Source: Cladorhizidae sp. MBARI D1340-BT2 (lineage: Eukaryota; Porifera; Demospongiae; Poecilosclerida; Cladorhizidae). From it: a stretch of 64,000 bases of DNA. Below the pieces are notes generated by a model. The model ran no database searches and was not told where the DNA came from. It saw only the letters and a program-made list of their open reading frames with translations. The position numbers and the translations under genes were made by a program. Within the stretch, counting starts at the first letter, position 1. Each line of letters opens with the position of its first letter. Of this stretch, positions 45,127-56,474 are shown piece by piece. The stretch is taken from contig JAQNBH010000004.1 in assembly GCA_028752905.1 (NCBI GenBank), positions 4,716,739-4,780,738 of the forward strand, in the 5' to 3' direction.

Positions 45127-48100
45127 GGCTCATGATGAGATGATTGCCTCCTAAAAGCTAATCTTTAGATATAATCACACATCTAGAATAAGCACTGGAG
45201 AGGGGAACATACTTCTTGTGGGGATAGTGGCTTTTCTGAGTATCAATATATAGTCTGACTGGCCAGTCCCACCTAAACTGACCAGCTTCTCCTAACCTAA
45301 CTAACTGGCCGGCTGCTCCTGTCCCACCTAAACTGGCCGGCTGCTCCTAACCTAACTAACTGGCCGGCTGCTCCTATCCTAACTAACTGGCCGGCTGCTC
45401 TTAACCTAACTAACTGGCCTGCTGCTCCTGTCCCATCTAAACTGACCGGCTGCTCCTATCCTAACTAACTGGCCGGCTGCTCCTGTCCCATCTAAACTGG
45501 CCGGCTGCTCCTATCCTAACTAACTGGCTGGCTGCTCCTGTCCCATCTAAACTGGCCGGCTGCTCCTATCCTAACTAACTGGCCGGCTGCTCCTGTCCCA
45601 CCTAAACTGACCGGCTGCTCCTATCCTCAAAGTGAAGGATTCAAGGCACAATTTGTAGCCAACAAAGTCCTAAACCACAATATAGGCAGCATGAGAGTTT
45701 TAGCTGAGATGAGCCTCGGGTTTTTTTATGGTTTTGCCATCCTCCATTTGCAACCATATTGTAGGAACTACGTCAGTACTCCTTGATAATGTTTGTGTAC
45801 TTGATTTTAAATTGATTTTAAATGGTAAAGGGTCATCTAAATGTTGTGGTCTATATGCGTGAATATACATGTTGGTTGTTATTGTAGAATATACATGCTA
45901 GTTGTTATAGTAGAATACACATGTTAGTTGTTACAGTAGAATACACATGTTAGTTGTTACAGTAGAATACACATGTTAGTTGTTATAGTAGAATACACAT
46001 GTTAGTTGTTATAGTAGAATACACTTGTTAGTTGTTACAGTAGAATACACATGTTAGTTGTTATAGTAGAATACACATGTTAGTTGTTATAGTAGAATAC
46101 ACTTGTTAGTTGTTATAGTAGAATACACTTGTTAGTTGTTACAGTAGAATACACATGTTAGTTGTTATAGTAGAATACACATGTTAGTTGTTATAGTAGA
46201 ATACACATGTTAGTTGTTAAAGTAGAATACACTTGTTAGTTGTTACAGTAGAATACACATGTTAGTTGTTATAGTAGAATACACATGTTAGTTGTTATAG
46301 CAGAATACACATGTTAGTTGTTATAGTAGAATACACATGTTAGTTGTTATAGTAGAATACACATGTTAGTTGTTATAGTAGAATACACATGTTAGTTGTT
46401 ATAGTAGAATACACATGTTAGTTGTTATAGTAGAATACACATGTTAGTTGTTATAGTAGAATACACATGTTAGTTGTTATAGTAGAATACACATGTTAGT
46501 TGTTATAGTAGAATACACATGTTAGTTGTTATAGCAGAATACACATGTTAGTTGTTATAGTAGAATACACATGTTAGTTGTTATAGTAGAATACACATGT
46601 TAGTTGTTATAGTAGAATACACATGTTAGTTGTTATAGTAGAATACACATGTTAGTTGTTATAGTAGAATACACATGTTAGTTGTTATAGTAGAATACAC
46701 ATGTTAGTTGTTATAGTAGAATACGCTTGTTAGTTGTTATAGTAGAATACACATGTTAGTTGTTATAGTAGAATACACATGTTAGTTGTTATAGTAGAAT
46801 ACACATGTTAGTTGTTATAGTAGAATACGCTTGTTAGTTGTTATAGTAGAATACGCTTGTTAGTTGTTACAGTAGAATACACATGTTAGTTGTTATAGTA
46901 GAATACGCTTGTTAGTTGTTATAGTAGAATACACATGTTAGTTGTTATAGTAGAATACACATGTTAGTTGTTATAGTAGAATATACATGTTAGTTGTTAT
47001 AGTAGAATATACATGCTAGTTGTTATAGTAGAATACACATGTTAGTTGTTATAGTAGAATACACATGTTAGTTGTTATAGTAGAATACACTTGTTAGTTG
47101 TTATAGTAGAATACACATGTTAGTTGTTACAGTAGAATACACATGTTAGTTGTTATAGTAGAATACACATGTTAGTTGTTATAGTAGAATACACATGTTA
47201 GTTGTTATAGTAGAATATACATGTTAGTTGTTATAGTAGAATACACATGTTAGTTGTTATAGTAGAATACACATGTTAGTTGTTATAGTAGAATACACAT
47301 GTTAGTTGTTATAGCAGAATACACATGTTAGTTGTTATAGTAGAATACACATGTTAGTTGTTATAGCAGAATACACATGTTAGTTGTTATAGTAGAATAC
47401 ACATGTTAGTTGTTATAGTAGAATACACATGTTAGTTGTTATAGTAGAATACACATGTTAGTTGTTATAGCAGAATACACATGTTAGTTGTTATAGTAGA
47501 ATACACATGTTAGTTGTTATAGTAGAATACACATGTTAGTTGTTATAGCAGAATACACATGTTAGTTGTTATAGCAGAATACACATGTTAGTTGTTATAG
47601 TAGAATATACATGCTAGTTGTTATAGTAGAATACACTTGTTAGTTGTTACAGTAGAATACACATGTTAGTTGTTATAGTAGAATACACATGTTAGTTGTT
47701 ATAGTAGAATACACATGTTAGTTGTTATAGTAGAATACACATGTTAGTTGTTATAGCAGAATACACATGTTAGTTGTTATAGTAGAATACACATGTTAGT
47801 TGTTATAGTAGAATACACATGTTAGTTGTTATAGTAGAATACACATGTTAGTTGTTATAGTAGAATACACATGTTAGTTGTTATAGTAGAATACACATGT
47901 TAGTTGTTATAGTAGAATACACATGTTAGTAGAATACACATGTTAGTTGTTATAGTAGAATACACATGTTAGTTGTTACAGTAATGGGTAAAAATAACCT
48001 TCCGTTGTATTTTCGAACTATGGACTACTCTTTATGCATGAACGTTGCGGGTGCATTTCCTCCTGTTGTTCTAGGCGTCCTTCAATAATGCAGCGTGCAT

Positions 48101-51100
48101 TGCAAGAGCTCATGTGATGCATTTTATACACTTAAAAAAGAAACGTTTATCTGCTGCACGTGTTGCGTTCAGTCACTCGCTCGAGTAAGACAGTTAGCTT
48201 ATAGCTTTCTCTTCTCGCGCTATAGTGTACTCACTCTGCAAGAAACAAAGACCTTATCCCACAGCTTGAAGGACCCAAGAATTGGTGGGAGGAGGAAGGA
48301 CTCAGTTTAAACAGGCAAGGGGGCCTGAGCTTCCAAGTGCTACCAGGGTCCCACACTATTGCCAGACAGCCAGGCAATGGGATAGCTGTTATCACTGAGG
48401 AACTCGGAAAGTTCTGAATTTGAGGGTGCCATGCCGTGAACTATAGTAAATACGTAACACCCGTACACCCGTAAGAAATACAAAGTCTAGGAACGAAATG
48501 CCTTGCTATGCAGAGCTGTACAAAGTAAGTATTAATACAGGAGTATATTAAAGACGGGTAACATTATCTATCTATCTATCTATCTATCTGCTCATGATGA
48601 GATGATTGCCTCCTAAAAGCTAATCTTTAGATATAATCACACATCTAGAATAAGCACTGGAGAGGGGAACATACTTCTTGTGGGGATAGTGTACATCAGA
48701 GCTTTTCTGAGCATCAATATCATCAATATATAGTCTGACTGGCCGGCTAGTCCTGTCCTACCTAAACTGGCCAGCTGCTCCTATCCTAACTAACTGGCCG
48801 GCTGCTCCTGTCCCACCTAAACTGACCAGCTACTCCTGTCCTAACTAACTGGCCGGCCACCTAAACTGGCCGGCTGCTCCTGTCCCACCTAAACTGGCCG
48901 GCTGCTCCTATCCTAACTAACTGGCCGGCTGCTCCTGTCCCACCTAAACTGGCTGGCTGCTCCTATCCTTAACTAACTGGCCGGCTGCTCCTGTCCCACC
49001 TAAACTGACCGGCTGCTCCTGTCCTAACTAACTGGCCGGCTGCTCCTGTCCCACCTAAACTGACCGGCTGCTCCTGTCCTAACTAACTGGCCGGCTGCTC
49101 CTGTCCTACCTAAACTGACCGGCTGCTCCTGTCCTAACTAACTGGCCGGCTGCTCCTGTCCCACCTAAACTGACCGGCTGCTCCTGTCCTAACTAACTGG
49201 CCGGCTGCTCCTGTCCCACCTAAACTGACCGGCTGCTCCTATCCTAACTAACTGGCCGGCTGCTCCTATCCTAACTAACTGGCCGGCTGCTCCTATCCTA
49301 ACTAACTGGCCGGCTGCTCCTGTCCCACCTAAACTGACTGGCTACTCCTATCCTAACTAACTGGCCGGCTGCTCCTGTCCCACCTAAACTGACCGGTATT
49401 CCTATCCTAACTAACTGGCCGGCTGCTCCTGTCCCACCTAAACTGGCCGGCTGATCCTATTCTACCTAAATAGAGCAGTGGTCCCTCCCATTACAGATGG
49501 GTGCGTATAGTATTTGTCATGTGCGCAGATATGTTTAGATTTTAAATGGTGCGTTCTTACGGTGTGCACGTACGTACCTTAGCTGCGTGTTCTTAGATGG
49601 TGATCTTGCTTTTTTAAACCCGTTGGAGCATACCACATATGTAGTCGTGGAAAATTCATTTTGACCAATGCAGTTTAACCCTCTCACTGGTAAATTTGCT
49701 GTGAAAATTTGCCTTGCTATCTCAGCAATAGTTGGGAAAAGACCCTAGCAACCATACCATATGTGATAGCATTTGTATTGACCAACATTGTGGTTAGTGC
49801 TTGTTGCCATGGAAATGAACCACAAAACTGCAATGAGATGAATCTCAATTGCACTTGCTACTTCTTGTTCTGGTGTGTTTAGTAGCCAGTGAAAATAACA
49901 AGCTCACCAATGTATCTTGGATTAGGCTGTGCTCACCACAGCAATAGGAGGGCTAGCAACTATAGGAAGTGTCACTGAAGCTGATAGACAATTTTATTCG
50001 AGCTAATAACATGAAAACATTTTATAGTAGATTAATGGTGGAGTAGGTTGATGTTATCCGAGAGAGTGGTATGTGTGGCTATGTATACCTTCAATACATA
50101 TCTTTACATACCTATCACATATGCTGTGTTGTTCTCTTTACAGAATGTTGTCTGCCCTGGTGGTGCATCAGAATGTCCCGGTGGTTACACTTGCTGCCAG
50201 AATGCTTTCAATAAGTACTCCTGCTGCCCCTTGCCCGAGGCCGTGTGCTGTTACGATAAGCTGCACTGTTGTCCCAATGGATACACATGTGACACTGGCG
50301 CAGGGAAGTGCAAGAAATCGAACCACATCCACCCCCTGCTGGGGCTAGTCGTGATGCATGAGATGGTTGGGGAGCTTTCGTCTCAATTCTCGGTATGCAA
50401 GTTGTCACATTAGTTTCATCTTGTTGATAGCAACATCTTTGTAGCAACCTGTTTGGCAGCTCAATTAGCTCTACCATTATATACGACACTCTGTGATGTG
50501 GAAATTGTATGCCACAATTGGTTCTTTAGTACAAGGAAACCAACACTACTCTGGGTTGAGGCAGGTTGAAGTAGGTAGACAATAGCTCTATGGGGACACA
50601 CACTGGACCAACATTACACTGGGTTGAGGCAGGTTGAAGTAGGTAGACAATAGCTCTATGAGGACACACACTGGACCAACACCACACTGGGTTGGGGTAG
50701 GTTAAAGTAGGTTGACAATAGCTCTATGGGGACACACACTGGACCAACATCACACTGGGTTGAGGCAGGTTAAAGTAGGTTGACAATAGCTCTATGGGGG
50801 CACACACTGGACCAACACCACACTGAATCAGCATCATACTGGGTTGAGGCTGAAAGATATTGTCTGTATCATGCCCACCTCCATTATTTAGTTCGTCTCT
50901 GCCCACTGAAGTTATGCAGTCAGTCTTTGGTGTAAATGATTTGGAGGGTTTAAAATTAGCATATTATTAGAAGGTCCACCAAATGTGTCCTATCAAAATC
51001 AAGACCTTAACCAAAACTAAACTGATTAAAACGTGGTTGGGTCATGCCTTTGTAATGATTATGATTATATCGTAGAATATCAACTGTGGTCGTGGGGATG

Positions 51101-51747
51101 TGCAGTGCCCTGATGGATACACATGTTGTGAGTCTGAAGATGACGGCAAATACAATTGTTGCCCTCAGTCCAATGCTGTATGCTGTGCCGATAAGGAGCA
51201 CTGTTGTCCAGAAGGATACAAGTGTCACCTTACCTCTGGAGTCTGCACTAAAGATAACATCCATCCCATGGTAGCGCTAATTGTGGATCGTACTAATGAT
51301 ATAAATATTAAAGTCTGTCCTGGAGGGAAGGTCGGTTGCCCCGACACTGAAACCTGCTGTAAAAGGACTGATGGAACATATGGATGTTGTGATGGCATTA
51401 ATTCTGTCTGTTGCTCTGACAAGTTGCACTGCTGTCCAGAAGGAACGACCTGTAATTTGGAGAAGGGAACATGTCAAAGCGGAGATCAAGCTCACCCCAT
51501 GCTGCTCCTAGTAGGACAGACACATAAGATCAAACTTGATAAAGTGGTCTGTCCTAATTATACTGATGAGTGTCCTGATGGGAATACATGCTGTTTGATG
51601 GCCGGGGGAGAATATGGCTGCTGTCCTCGGACCAAAGCCACGTGTTGCTCTGACAAAAAGCACTGCTGCCCGGAAGGTTATTTCTGTGATGATGCTTCTC
51701 AAATATGCATCAGAGATAACTCCCACCCATTACTCGAGCTCATATAA
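43968..51747 (+). CDS. Granulin precursor (3' part; four exons seen)
   Basis: Spliced gene; coding exons recognised at 43,968-44,222, 44,541-44,792, 50,144-50,392 and 51,076-51,747, with the stop TAA at 51,745. They encode six granulin modules, each with the full 12-cysteine pattern C..C..CC..CC..CC..CC..C..C. Granulins are secreted, disulphide-stacked growth-factor-like peptides released from a multi-module precursor. The first three exons each hold one module and are multiples of three with phase-0 borders, so they can be added or skipped without breaking the frame; the last exon holds three modules. Each module is followed by a linker with HPLL or a variant. The 5' end with a signal peptide was not found and should lie upstream of 43,968. 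Introns are 318, 5,351 and 683 bp; the second is full of minisatellites. Confidence 0.85.
44258..44462. repeat. 50-bp minisatellite in granulin intron 1
   Basis: About four units of taggtttgtactgtatataa followed by ttatgctcacacctgtgagtaaggtaaaaa. Each contains CCTGTGAGTAAGG, which resembles a 5' splice site. Confidence 0.9.
44541..44792 (+). CDS. Granulin exon b (one module)
   Basis: Acceptor cttgtcctacag ends at 44,540, donor TCG|gtatgc at 44,793; 84 codons, phase 0. Nearly identical to exon a, and the ~45 bp before the acceptor (atcttgatgaacattaccac) are shared too, so the whole exon with flanking intron was duplicated recently. Confidence 0.85.
44900..44986. repeat. Single copy of the 66-bp granulin-intron unit
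   Basis: One unit reading actgggttgttgcaggttaa through gggacacacactggaccaac. It is the same unit that forms arrays at 50,537-50,850 and 56,475-58,155. Confidence 0.8.
44987..45640. repeat. Intron segmental duplication, copy 1, with a 27/28-bp minisatellite
   Basis: Starts with agaaatacaaagtctaggaa and has a CTAT microsatellite near 45,100. From about 45,255 it is an array alternating ctaactaactggccggctgc and tcccacctaaactggccggc units. The same order recurs at 48,440-49,470. Confidence 0.9.
45641..45884. other. Unique intron sequence
   Basis: Short unique stretch between two repeats of granulin intron 2; nothing recognised. Confidence 0.5.
45885..47985. repeat. 26-bp minisatellite, about 80 copies
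   Basis: Unit acatgttagttgttatagta followed by gaatac. Variants (acttg, acgctt, acag, agcag, atatac) are scattered and partly clustered. It is the largest simple array in the window, all inside granulin intron 2. Confidence 0.95.
47986..48439. other. Unique intron sequence
   Basis: No splice-bounded granulin module or other coding signal is recognised. A 71-codon frame at 48,095-48,310 has no recognisable domain. Confidence 0.5.
48440..49470. repeat. Intron segmental duplication, copy 2, with a longer 27/28-bp array
   Basis: Repeats agaaatacaaagtctaggaa, the CTAT run and the ggccggctgctcct array of 44,987-45,640, with a longer array (about 48,735-49,455). Confidence 0.9.
49675..49898. mobile_element. 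Possible piggyBac-type MITE
   Basis: The left end is TTAACCCTCTCACTGG, very like the ends at 4,409 and 26,910. The right side has CCAGTGAAAATAA, an imperfect inverted match without a clean TTAA. About 224 bp, no coding capacity. Confidence 0.4.
50144..50392 (+). CDS. Granulin exon c (one module)
   Basis: Acceptor ttctctttacag ends at 50,143; donor TCG|gtatgcaag at 50,393; 83 codons, phase 0. Module starts NVVCPGGASECPGGYTCC, and the linker contains NHIHPLLGLVVMHE. The donor context and the start of the following intron match those of exons a and b, which shows common origin by duplication. Confidence 0.85.
50537..50850. repeat. 66-bp minisatellite in granulin intron 3
   Basis: About four to five units of actgggttgaggcaggttga through tctatggggacacacactgg. 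Same unit as the large array at 56,475-58,155. Confidence 0.9.
51076..51747 (+). CDS. Granulin terminal exon d (three modules)
   Basis: Acceptor tatatcgtag ends at 51,075; the stop TAA is at 51,745-51,747. Three 12-cysteine modules start CGRGDVQCPDGYTCC, CPGGKVGCPDTETCC and CPNYTDECPDGNTCC. Linkers are DNIHPMVALIVDR, DQAHPMLLLVGQ and, at the C-terminus, NSHPLLELI. Unlike the upstream exons, the modules here are not separated by introns. Confidence 0.9.
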   Translation, partial: NINCGRGDVQCPDGYTCCESEDDGKYNCCPQSNAVCCADKEHCCPEGYKCHLTSGVCTKDNIHPMVALIVDRTNDINIKVCPGGKVGCPDTETCCKRTDGTYGCCDGINSVCCSDKLHCCPEGTTCNLEKGTCQSGDQAHPMLLLVGQTHKIKLDKVVCPNYTDECPDGNTCCLMAGGEYGCCPRTKATCCSDKKHCCPEGYFCDDASQICIRDNSHPLLELI

Positions 51748-53048
51748 GGAAGGCTCCACCTCTCGGTGTTTGAATAATGTGTAGAGTGGTGTAGAGTGGT
51801 GCCATCATAATTTTTTTGGTGCCAGAATTTGTACTTCCCTAAACTGTATATGTCTAGTATGTACATATTGATTATACATGAATATTATTACGAGTGTGTC
51901 ACATTGATGATGTCACTGCAGGTGTTGTGGCATGTGTAGCTAAACTGCAACCCTAATTGATTCTACTTCTGTATACATAGGTCTTTTCCAGCACTACTTT
52001 AATAAGTAAGGGAGCGTGATGCCGTAAAATACAATTCTTATATAGTATGGGGGGGGGGGGGGGGGAAACTTGTGGTAATGACCATAGATTGATTCTGCAC
52101 ACTTCCCTCTGAACTAGATACTTTCTTTTGATATAAAAAAAAAATTGCCTAGGTTAGCCATGCTAAGGTGCATCAAAACCTGCATGCCTACATTCTCTGA
52201 CCTGGCTCCTGATTAGAAAGTGATAGACAACTCGGGACTGTTTCCCAGAACCATCCATCCCAGGCACTACACAGCAACCTCTCACTACTGATATATACAC
52301 AAACCAAGCTCAGTCCTAATTGTACTGTAATTTTTTTTAGTAACAGTATACAACATGACAAGCAGAAGAACTCAGCCCATGTAAGCCACACCCATTAATT
52401 AATATTGACTCCCATTGTGCTGTCGTTCACACATTTCTGCGCATCATCTGCACATTGCCAGTTGTGAGTGTGAACACGACACGAGTGTGCATCACTGCCT
52501 CAAAACCTAGATTGCATTCTACTGTGGGGCAAGGGAGAGTTCTTATGCATATCCACTTGACTGGAATGAAGATTGAAATAATATTTGCTGGACAGAATAC
52601 TAAATAGCGGCCTCACACAAGTTCTTATTTTTGTTTATGATGATACTGCTACTGATACGAACTACATTCACAATTGTATAAAAGTCTTATTTGTAAACCT
52701 TCCCCTTCAAATCTGCTGAATGATCAGTGGCAAGAGAAAGCCTTGCTCGACAAAATGAGCGTTTTCATTAGGCGCTGCTAAAATGCAGTATGACTGTGTG
52801 GTCAAACATGAGTGGTGAAAATGAATTGACATTTTAGTGCCTATGAAAATTCTCGTAGAGTAAAGCTTCCTCTTGCCACTGTTACTGTGCTGTGAGCTAT
52901 TGGATGGATCAGGCAAAAAGAGGGTGTATATGACCACCCTTTGGATAATTTATATGAAAATGACTATTGACAATAATGATAAACTTATTTGCTCTTCAAA
53001 TATCAAACTATGTAATAATATATGATCATTGAGGGATTTTGTATATAA
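51748..53048. other. 3' flank of granulin; dispersed-repeat fragment; no other gene
   Basis: A poly-G run (52,050-52,065) is followed by a foldback-family fragment (about 52,066-52,310, with cttgtggtaatgacc and gcctaggttagccatgcta). No clear AATAAA signal was recognised directly after the stop. The rest is unassigned. Confidence 0.5.
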
Positions 53049-53330
53049 TCACCTTTCATCATATGCATGAATAATTGTGTATTGTGTTATATAATATTGT
53101 TGATAAAGTATTGAAGTAATTGATGCAATCGTTACCAAGATTCGAGGGCGATGTTCACTGTCCCCGACATATTCATTGGCAATATGAATGATGTACATTT
53201 CTTTCTTGTGAGTGTTAAGAGCCATGAGGTGATTCAATCTGGCCCATGGTGTTGCAAGTAAGACCTCAGTCCTTCATGGCAGAGAAGGACCTTTCACTTG
53301 CTGATTGGTTGAGGGTAAAGCAAGGATGAG
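53049..53330 (-). pseudogene. hAT transposase, C-terminal remnant
   Basis: Read on the minus strand, about 53,310-53,270 encodes SASERSFSAMK followed by a stop. In another frame NHLMALNTHKKE and IANEYVGDSEHR follow (about 53,240-53,140). These are the typical hAT dimerisation-region motifs of the DUF4371/ZMYM-like group. At least one stop and one frameshift separate them, so the copy is dead. It is probably the 3' end of the element whose N-terminal parts lie at 55,398-56,250. Confidence 0.65.
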
Positions 53331-53737
53331 GAGGGCTACCCAGCAACTGCTTGAAGAAGATAAAATTGCTGCCTTGTGAGAGACCCTGTAGATACCTATA
53401 TAGCTAGATGTCAGTTTGCTGTTCTTTAGGAAAACTGGAACTAAAGATTTGTAGCTGTGTTGTAAAAGTGACTTGACAGCTGCAAATGTGATGAATAGTG
53501 TCTCCATTCACTGCCTTCATAGCACTTCCTCGAGGTTTTGATACATTGCATAACCTGGTTGATCAAAACGCTTTAGCATGCATGAAACTGATGACTCAAG
53601 GCTTGTAGAGCTTGCACTATTCTTCTACTGTTGGATTGTAGTAGTCCTCTCCTTCACCAACTTCAAACCGCCTTGGTGCTTTTCTCTTCCTAGGAAGAGT
53701 GTGCTGATCTAAACTATCTAGGTGCTTATATGTATAG
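53331..53737. other. Decayed hAT body or spacer
   Basis: Short minus-strand frames only, without a motif I can place. Confidence 0.3.
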
Positions 53738-53874
53738 GATAGCCTATACAAAAGAGTCGGTTATGCGCCTATGTAACCTCCGAGTTTGCGGTTACCCTGA
53801 GGCGAAGCCGAGGAATGTAACAGCAAACGAGTAGGTTACACTGGCGCATAACCGACTCTTTTGTATAGGCTATC
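53738..53874. mobile_element. 137-bp hairpin MITE
   Basis: Outer arms are 32 bp and perfectly complementary (53,738-53,769 and 53,843-53,874; start gatagcctatacaaaagagt). Pairing continues imperfectly inward for about 26 bp, leaving a ~20-bp loop with gaggcgaagccgagg. No coding sequence. The family of origin is unknown to me. Confidence 0.8.
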
Positions 53875-53992
53875 TTACTTATACTACATTGCGCATGTGC
53901 TCAACTACATAATATAGCAACTAGAATTTTTTACTCAAGCTATTGACAAAGTACTGCTAGATAAACACGCAGCTGAGTTGGAACAACTTCCT

Positions 53993-54665
53993 TCAACTGA
54001 TAATCAAAAATGCAGAACATAGAAAGAGCAAGTAAGCTTTGGTCAGAGGCTTTTCAAGTACAATTTTTACTCTTCTCACTACTGCCTGCTTATCCTCAGT
54101 ACTTCGAAAGTACGAGAGTAAGGCTTCATATTGCTCGATAAGATGATTTACACAAGCTTCAAGGCTGAGCCATCGTGTTTGGCATGCTTTTAACAACTTG
54201 CATTCCACAAAACTCTGAAATTCTTCAAACTGTCGCAGCCTCCTTGGGCTCTTCTCTTCTGGAAATAATACCATACATCAGTTGTCAGATCTTCCAATTC
54301 ACCAGGAAAGACTTTGCAGGCCTCATTTGCTATTAGTGCTGCTATGTGACAATGACAATGAAGAGCAACTAAAGCTGGCTGCTTACATCGTAACCGTGAC
54401 ATCACTGAATTTCGTGCTCCTAACATTACATTGGCCCCATCTGTACCTAATCCGCAAGATTATCATAAAGGAGGGTAGTGGATTCTTGAAAATGCTTATC
54501 GATTGCGTTAAATAGCAGCTCTGCAGTTGCCCTCTCTACACTCTCTAGGGCAAAGAAGACACATCTCACCTGTCCTTGGGTGTTATCGAAGAATCGAAGC
54601 ATAATAGCAGCCTGTTGTGTAACGGTAATTTCAGTTGTCTCATCAGTTTGGAAGTGATCCCTCAC
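53993..54665 (-). pseudogene. hAT transposase fragment (ZNF862-like type)
   Basis: Three minus-strand frames in order: 54,665-54,447 (QTDETTEITVTQQAAIM), 54,426-54,190 (LVALHCHCHIAALIANEACK) and 54,274-53,993 (LLKACQTRWLSLEACVNHLI). HCHCH plus the later TRWLSLE block match the layout of the transposase at 22,470 (HCHCHLLQLAC, TRWLAHE), so it belongs to the same broad type but not the same element. Frames are broken and both ends are missing. Confidence 0.7.
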
Positions 54666-55397
54666 ATTCTTGAGGGTTGATTACTGAAAGATGTAGCTAG
54701 CAGTTCAAGCTGAAGCTTAAGTGAGGACCGTTCAACATCATTCACAACAAAAGGCTGAAACAAATTCCAGTTCTGGAGTATAGTCATCATTATTTGCTGC
54801 CTTTAACAATAGATCTTCGACATCTTCAAAACGGCATAAGCTGGTTGTTAAACATTTCTTTAGTGCAGCTCACACATATCAAAACATTCAAAATACTGAT
54901 GACGATCAAACTCCTTGGGGTGACACCCAAGCCAGCTGACCCTTCTTCGTACCTAGCAGGAGCCTTTTGTTTTCATGGTAAGCACTTATTGTAATAATAA
55001 ATTCTGCCAAAAGAAATCAAATGTTCGAATTTGTTATGTTTCGATGGTCAGCTGAGCAATCTGTTGACCCTCTGAAGCAAAAGAAGGGTTCTGCAGAGTT
55101 TTACTCAGGTTATCAGTGTGCTTCAGTAGACATTCTCCAAGAACCATTCCAAACAAATAATCAAAACATTTTCATAGTAGACTGTACCCCAATGATTCGA
55201 GCCGTAGTTTCAGAACCCTTGACTATTTCCCTGGACTCATCCCAGAACTCATGAAAAACATTATAATTTAGCCGAATACTCTCCAGAGAACTGCCTCTTA
55301 CGCATCATGTGGGACAAAGAGTTCTAAATCCTGGTGCTACCTCTGCCTTTACCTTCTCAAAAAGAACATCTCGCCTCGGGGGAATACTGTAGTAGTT
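54666..55397. other. Spacer inside degraded hAT region
   Basis: No motif recognised; probably decayed transposon body. Confidence 0.3.
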
Positions 55398-56250
55398 TTA
55401 AAATTTCATATGTGGTGTCAAGAGTGTCACGAAGAATTTTGTTTCCCTTGATCGTGTCTCCAATGGCCAAGTTGAAGACGTGGCCATAAAATATGGCACG
55501 TGATCAAGAGATCTTATCTGAGATGCCGCACCATTTTTCGATCCATACATATTGGCTGCCTCGTCATAACAATGACCTCTGCAATCACTCGTGCTCAGGC
55601 TCATCCGTAATATTGTATCCATGAAAACACCAACAAGCACATCTGATTTAATAGAGTCAACTACACGAAGACCAACAAAATCTTCATGTGGTTTGATTTT
55701 TGTCCATGTGACATAAGCAAATAACAACTTGCTCCATATTCGAAATATCCGTTACTCCCTCTGCCATTAAGGAAAGGAAAAGAATTTTGAATTTTGAATT
55801 GAAACAGCAATTTCTCTTAAAATTTGGTGACCATTATCATTATAAGTTCATTGTGAACTTGAGGGCAGACATACTTGTCAGTTCTACGCTGAAGGCAAGT
55901 GACGATCCTCTGATCATCTAATGTATGCACTTCATTAGCTGTGTAAAATTACCATCATCTCCATTGCCACATAGGGAAATAGCCTGTCTTGCCAAGAATC
56001 GTATGCTCTGTGCAACCTTGAGTAAATACTGATGGTTAGCATGCTTCTCTGCTGAAATGGTTGATGAAAGCATTTCACCAACATTGCCTGTCTGTTTGAC
56101 CATGACTTCAAAAGCTAGTTTGTGAGTAGAAGTGCTTGCATGAGCATTAAAATTCTGGGTGGCATCTTTCCAGTTAGAGTAACCACTAGTAATAAAAGTT
56201 GAATCTTGGGGGAAAGAGTGATCAACAGGTTGACGGGGAACTCCATCCAT
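55398..56250 (-). pseudogene. hAT (DUF4371-type) transposase, N-terminal and middle remnant
   Basis: 56,250-55,918 encodes SGYSNWKDATQNFNAHASTS and an ISAEKHANHQYLLKVAQSI stretch typical of the start of DUF4371-type hAT proteins, with the degraded LARQAISLCGNGDD block. 55,727-55,398 encodes DFVGLRVVDS and CRGHCYDEAANMYGSKNGAASQI, the conserved region with the second catalytic Asp (here CYDEAANM). Sequence between and after is broken. This and the fragment at 53,049-53,330 may be two ends of one element into which other elements inserted. Confidence 0.7.
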
Positions 56251-56474
56251 GTCAACACAGAGCCTCAGTCAGCCATGTTATACTTGCTGGCAGCAGAACA
56301 TCAATTACAAGACCATGCGGTCAAAAGTGACTGAGAGGTCACTTGTTGGAGGTCAGTTCAGAGTTCAGAATTATTAGTGGTTAACTAATAATTATTCGTG
56401 GTCATTACTTTAACTACTCGTGTGGCCACATAGTTAGTAAATGAGAGGTTAAAGGTCAAACTTGCTAAAAAAAT
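56251..56474. other. Spacer
   Basis: Contains small inverted words (tggttaactaataattatt) but no recognised element end or gene. Confidence 0.3.
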
